From positions 1 through 15,862 of the forward strand of contig DATESZ010000152.1 of assembly GCA_035283845.1 (NCBI GenBank): a DNA stretch of 15,862 nucleotides. Reading direction: 5' to 3'. Position numbers and translations under genes: made by a program. Source of the stretch: DATESZ01 sp035283845 (GTDB lineage Bacteria > Desulfobacterota > Syntrophia > Syntrophales > JACQWR01). Each line of letters begins with the position of its first letter. Position 1 is the first letter of the stretch. This document shows, piece by piece, positions 13,589-15,862 of this stretch. Under the pieces are notes generated by a model, which was given only the letters and a program-made list of their open reading frames with translations, was not told the DNA's origin and made no database searches.

Positions 13589-15862
13589 ATGACAAAAAAG
13601 TTTGCAGAGTTTGTAATAAGGCGGCGCGGTTTAGTAGTGATAATCGTTTTTATTCTAACGGCATTTTTTGCCAATTGCGCTTCTAAGATAGAGCTGGCCA
13701 CCGCTTTCAAAGATTTGCTCCCTAAAGATCATTTCAATACCAAACTCCATGAAGAATTTCAAAGTACCTTTGGAGGGGCGCACGTCATCTACATTATGAT
13801 GGAAGTGAAAAAAGGCGACATCTTCAATTACCCTACCTTGAGCAAGATCAAGGAGATAACAGACCTTTTAGAACTTACCCGAGGAGTGCACCCCTATCAG
13901 ATTCACTCCCTTTCCCGGCACAATGTAAAGGATATTAAGGCTACAAGCTGGGGTTTGGAGGCCTCGCCGGTGATGCATCCTTATGTTCCCAATACCCAGG
14001 AAGGAATCGAAAAATTAAGGGATGCCGTCTATGCGAACGAATTTATTTATGGTCACCTGGTCTCTAAAGATGGTAAAGCGAGCCTCATCAGGGCGGAGTT
14101 TTTAGAGAATAAACTGGACTATACCTATCTCTTTAATAGAGTGATGCAAGAAGTAAAAAAGTTGGAGGATGAGAATACTTCCTTCCATGTGGTGGGTGAA
14201 CCCATCCTATATGGCTGGCTATACCACTATTTAACTGATATTTTCTGGGTGATGTGCGTCACTGTTTTGGCGATTGTCTTTGCCCTCTGGTTCTTTTTAC
14301 GGAGGATAGAGGGGATAATTATACCCATGATTTCTGTCTGCATTACCGCAACTTGGGGGCTGGGAACCACCTATCTTCTTGGTTTTAACTTTGATCCCCT
14401 TACTTTGGTGGTTCCCTTTGTGATTGCGGCGAGGACATTGAGTCACTCGGTCCAGATGGCCGAACGTTTTGATGCGGAATATATAAGGCTTAGGGACAAA
14501 AAGGCCGCCGCTTCAACAGCTCTGGCAGCTTTATTCCCTCCGGCGTTTGTTGCCATAATAACCGACGCTGTTGGGGTGCTGATCGTTGCTACTGCCAGTA
14601 TTCCCCTCTTACAAAAGCTGGGTATGACAGGCTTCGTATGGATGATGACTGATATAATCTCGGTACTGATTATGGCCCCGATCCTTTATACCTATTTTCC
14701 CATACCCAAGAAAGAGGTAAAAGAGGAGACCAAGCTGTTTAATATCCTCAAGAAAATTGGAGCTTGGTCCTGTCAAAGAAGGACACAGTGGATGATTGGC
14801 GCCGTAGCTTTCACAGTTTTGATTTTCAGTGTTTATGGCTTCCTATATACAGTGATAGGCGATGGCCGTCCCGGCACTCCTCTCCTTTGGCCTGACTCTG
14901 TTTACAACCGGGGCATGAAGGCCATAAACGATAAATTCCCCGGGACTAACCAGCTTATAATTGTCGTAAGGGGAAAGGCGGTACAGGCGATAAAAGAACC
15001 GGAAGTCTTAAAGGGGATGGTGGGTTTTCAAAGGGAAATGATAAAGGATCCAAAGGTGGGAGGATATGTCTCCACCACCCTTATGGTCCAAAAATTAAAC
15101 GAAACCTTGCACTTCAGTCAACCTGTCTGGAAATTTGTACCCAACGATCGAAAAGAGACCGGAATGCTTTTGCAGGAGCTTTCGGGCAGCGGGGAACCGG
15201 GAGATTTTGAAAGTCTTATAGATTGGGGTTACCAGTACGCTAATATGACCTTCTTTGTCAAGGATCACAAAGGCGATACCATAAGGGAGGTCATGGATAG
15301 GGCCGGGAAGTTTATTGCCTCTCACCCCTTGACCCATGCAAAATTTGAGTCAGGCTGTGGTCTTATAGGGATATTGGCCGGTGCCAACGAGATAATAGCC
15401 AAAACCAATGATTTCAATCTGATTGCCATCCTTTCCTTTGTTTTTCTCTGCTGCGTTTGCGCCTATCAATCCTTAATTGCAGGCGTGATTTTTGTAATAT
15501 CCCTTATTATAGCCAACTTCTTTACCATGTCAGTTATGAGCTTGGCGGGCGTGGGATTAAACATCAATACCATTCCTGTAATATCCCTCGGGATAGGATT
15601 AGGGGTGGATTATGGCCTTTACATTGTAAGCCGGATAAAGGATGAGTATGCGGAGGTTAAAGACTTGACTATCGCCGTTCCGCTCGGTGTCGCTACAGCA
15701 GGAAGAGCAGTGCTTTATACGGCAACCCTTATGACCTTTGGGCTCATCTTTTGGTATTTCTCGCCATTGAGATTTCAAGCGGAGATGGGCCTTTTATTAT
15801 GTATAGTGTTGATGATGAATACGTTGGGGGCTATGTTTTTGCTCCCCACCATTATCTTCCTC
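13589..15862 (+). CDS. MMPL/RND-superfamily transporter (3' end outside window)
   Basis: An open frame of 758 codons with no stop runs to the last base. The protein is an inner-membrane RND transporter of the MMPL/HpnN-like group. A membrane segment at about residues 14-32 is followed by ATAFKDLLPKDH, the family's opening of the first periplasmic domain. The membrane bundle of the first half has PLTLVVPFVIAARTLSHSVQ (about 271-290). The second half repeats the fold, with NTIPVISLGIGLGVDYGLYI (about 660-679), where Asp in GVDYG is the proton-relay position of RND pumps. Only a few tens of residues are likely missing. The start ATG is four bases after the propeller stop, with GGAGAG upstream at 13571-13576. 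Relatives move lipids or other hydrophobic compounds; direction and substrate cannot be read from the sequence. Confidence 0.88.
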   Translation, partial: MTKKFAEFVIRRRGLVVIIVFILTAFFANCASKIELATAFKDLLPKDHFNTKLHEEFQSTFGGAHVIYIMMEVKKGDIFNYPTLSKIKEITDLLELTRGVHPYQIHSLSRHNVKDIKATSWGLEASPVMHPYVPNTQEGIEKLRDAVYANEFIYGHLVSKDGKASLIRAEFLENKLDYTYLFNRVMQEVKKLEDENTSFHVVGEPILYGWLYHYLTDIFWVMCVTVLAIVFALWFFLRRIEGIIIPMISVCITATWGLGTTYLLGFNFDPLTLVVPFVIAARTLSHSVQMAERFDAEYIRLRDKKAAASTALAALFPPAFVAIITDAVGVLIVATASIPLLQKLGMTGFVWMMTDIISVLIMAPILYTYFPIPKKEVKEETKLFNILKKIGAWSCQRRTQWMIGAVAFTVLIFSVYGFLYTVIGDGRPGTPLLWPDSVYNRGMKAINDKFPGTNQLIIVVRGKAVQAIKEPEVLKGMVGFQREMIKDPKVGGYVSTTLMVQKLNETLHFSQPVWKFVPNDRKETGMLLQELSGSGEPGDFESLIDWGYQYANMTFFVKDHKGDTIREVMDRAGKFIASHPLTHAKFESGCGLIGILAGANEIIAKTNDFNLIAILSFVFLCCVCAYQSLIAGVIFVISLIIANFFTMSVMSLAGVGLNINTIPVISLGIGLGVDYGLYIVSRIKDEYAEVKDLTIAVPLGVATAGRAVLYTATLMTFGLIFWYFSPLRFQAEMGLLLCIVLMMNTLGAMFLLPTIIFL

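Noticed and set aside
1..15862. tRNA/rRNA genes, CRISPR arrays, toxin-antitoxin or phage defence genes
   Set aside because: No conserved RNA cores, regularly spaced repeats or characteristic small gene pairs were recognised by eye on either strand.

Overview
The window looks like a chromosomal fragment of an anaerobic Gram-negative bacterium, most probably a deltaproteobacterium/Desulfobacterota of the Syntrophales or Desulfobacterales kind. This rests on a ferredoxin-linked four-subunit 2-oxoacid oxidoreductase, a UbiD-family (de)carboxylase, an outer-membrane barrel protein with a terminal Phe, and short gene spacing with clear Shine-Dalgarno sites. The assignment is inferred from gene content; no marker gene is present.

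Layout. (1) 1-138: the last 37 codons and probable right end of an IS66-family insertion sequence, followed 20 bp later by a near-consensus sigma-70 promoter (158-186). (2) 250-3635, plus strand: a MinD/CobQ-like P-loop ATPase and then the delta (2x4Fe-4S), alpha, beta and gamma subunits of a 2-oxoacid:ferredoxin oxidoreductase, apparently one operon. (3) 3710-5320, minus strand: a hotdog acyl-CoA thioesterase and an ACMSD-like amidohydrolase whose metal motif has lost one His. (4) 5605-9223, plus strand: a GldA/GldF/GldG-like ABC-2 system plus a DUF4340-type protein, with ATGA start/stop overlaps at two junctions. (5) 9284-10759: a UbiD-family protein that is visibly more A/T-rich than its neighbours and lacks the usual catalytic Arg. 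(6) 10834-15862: a DUF1302-like outer-membrane protein, an exported seven-blade YCF48-like propeller and an MMPL/RND transporter that runs off the window end.

How the genes may work together. The oxidoreductase produces acyl-CoA plus reduced ferredoxin from a 2-oxoacid. The thioesterase, amidohydrolase and UbiD protein are all of types used in (aromatic) acid and acyl-CoA metabolism. The final three genes have the compartments needed for a trans-envelope route for a hydrophobic compound: inner-membrane RND pump, exported propeller, outer-membrane barrel. A link between UbiD and this export/import module is an inference from adjacency only. The most interesting points are the UbiD homologue with altered active-site residues beside the envelope module, the His-to-Tyr change in the amidohydrolase, and the uncharacterised ATPase heading the oxidoreductase operon. 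No RNA genes, CRISPR arrays or prophage genes were seen.
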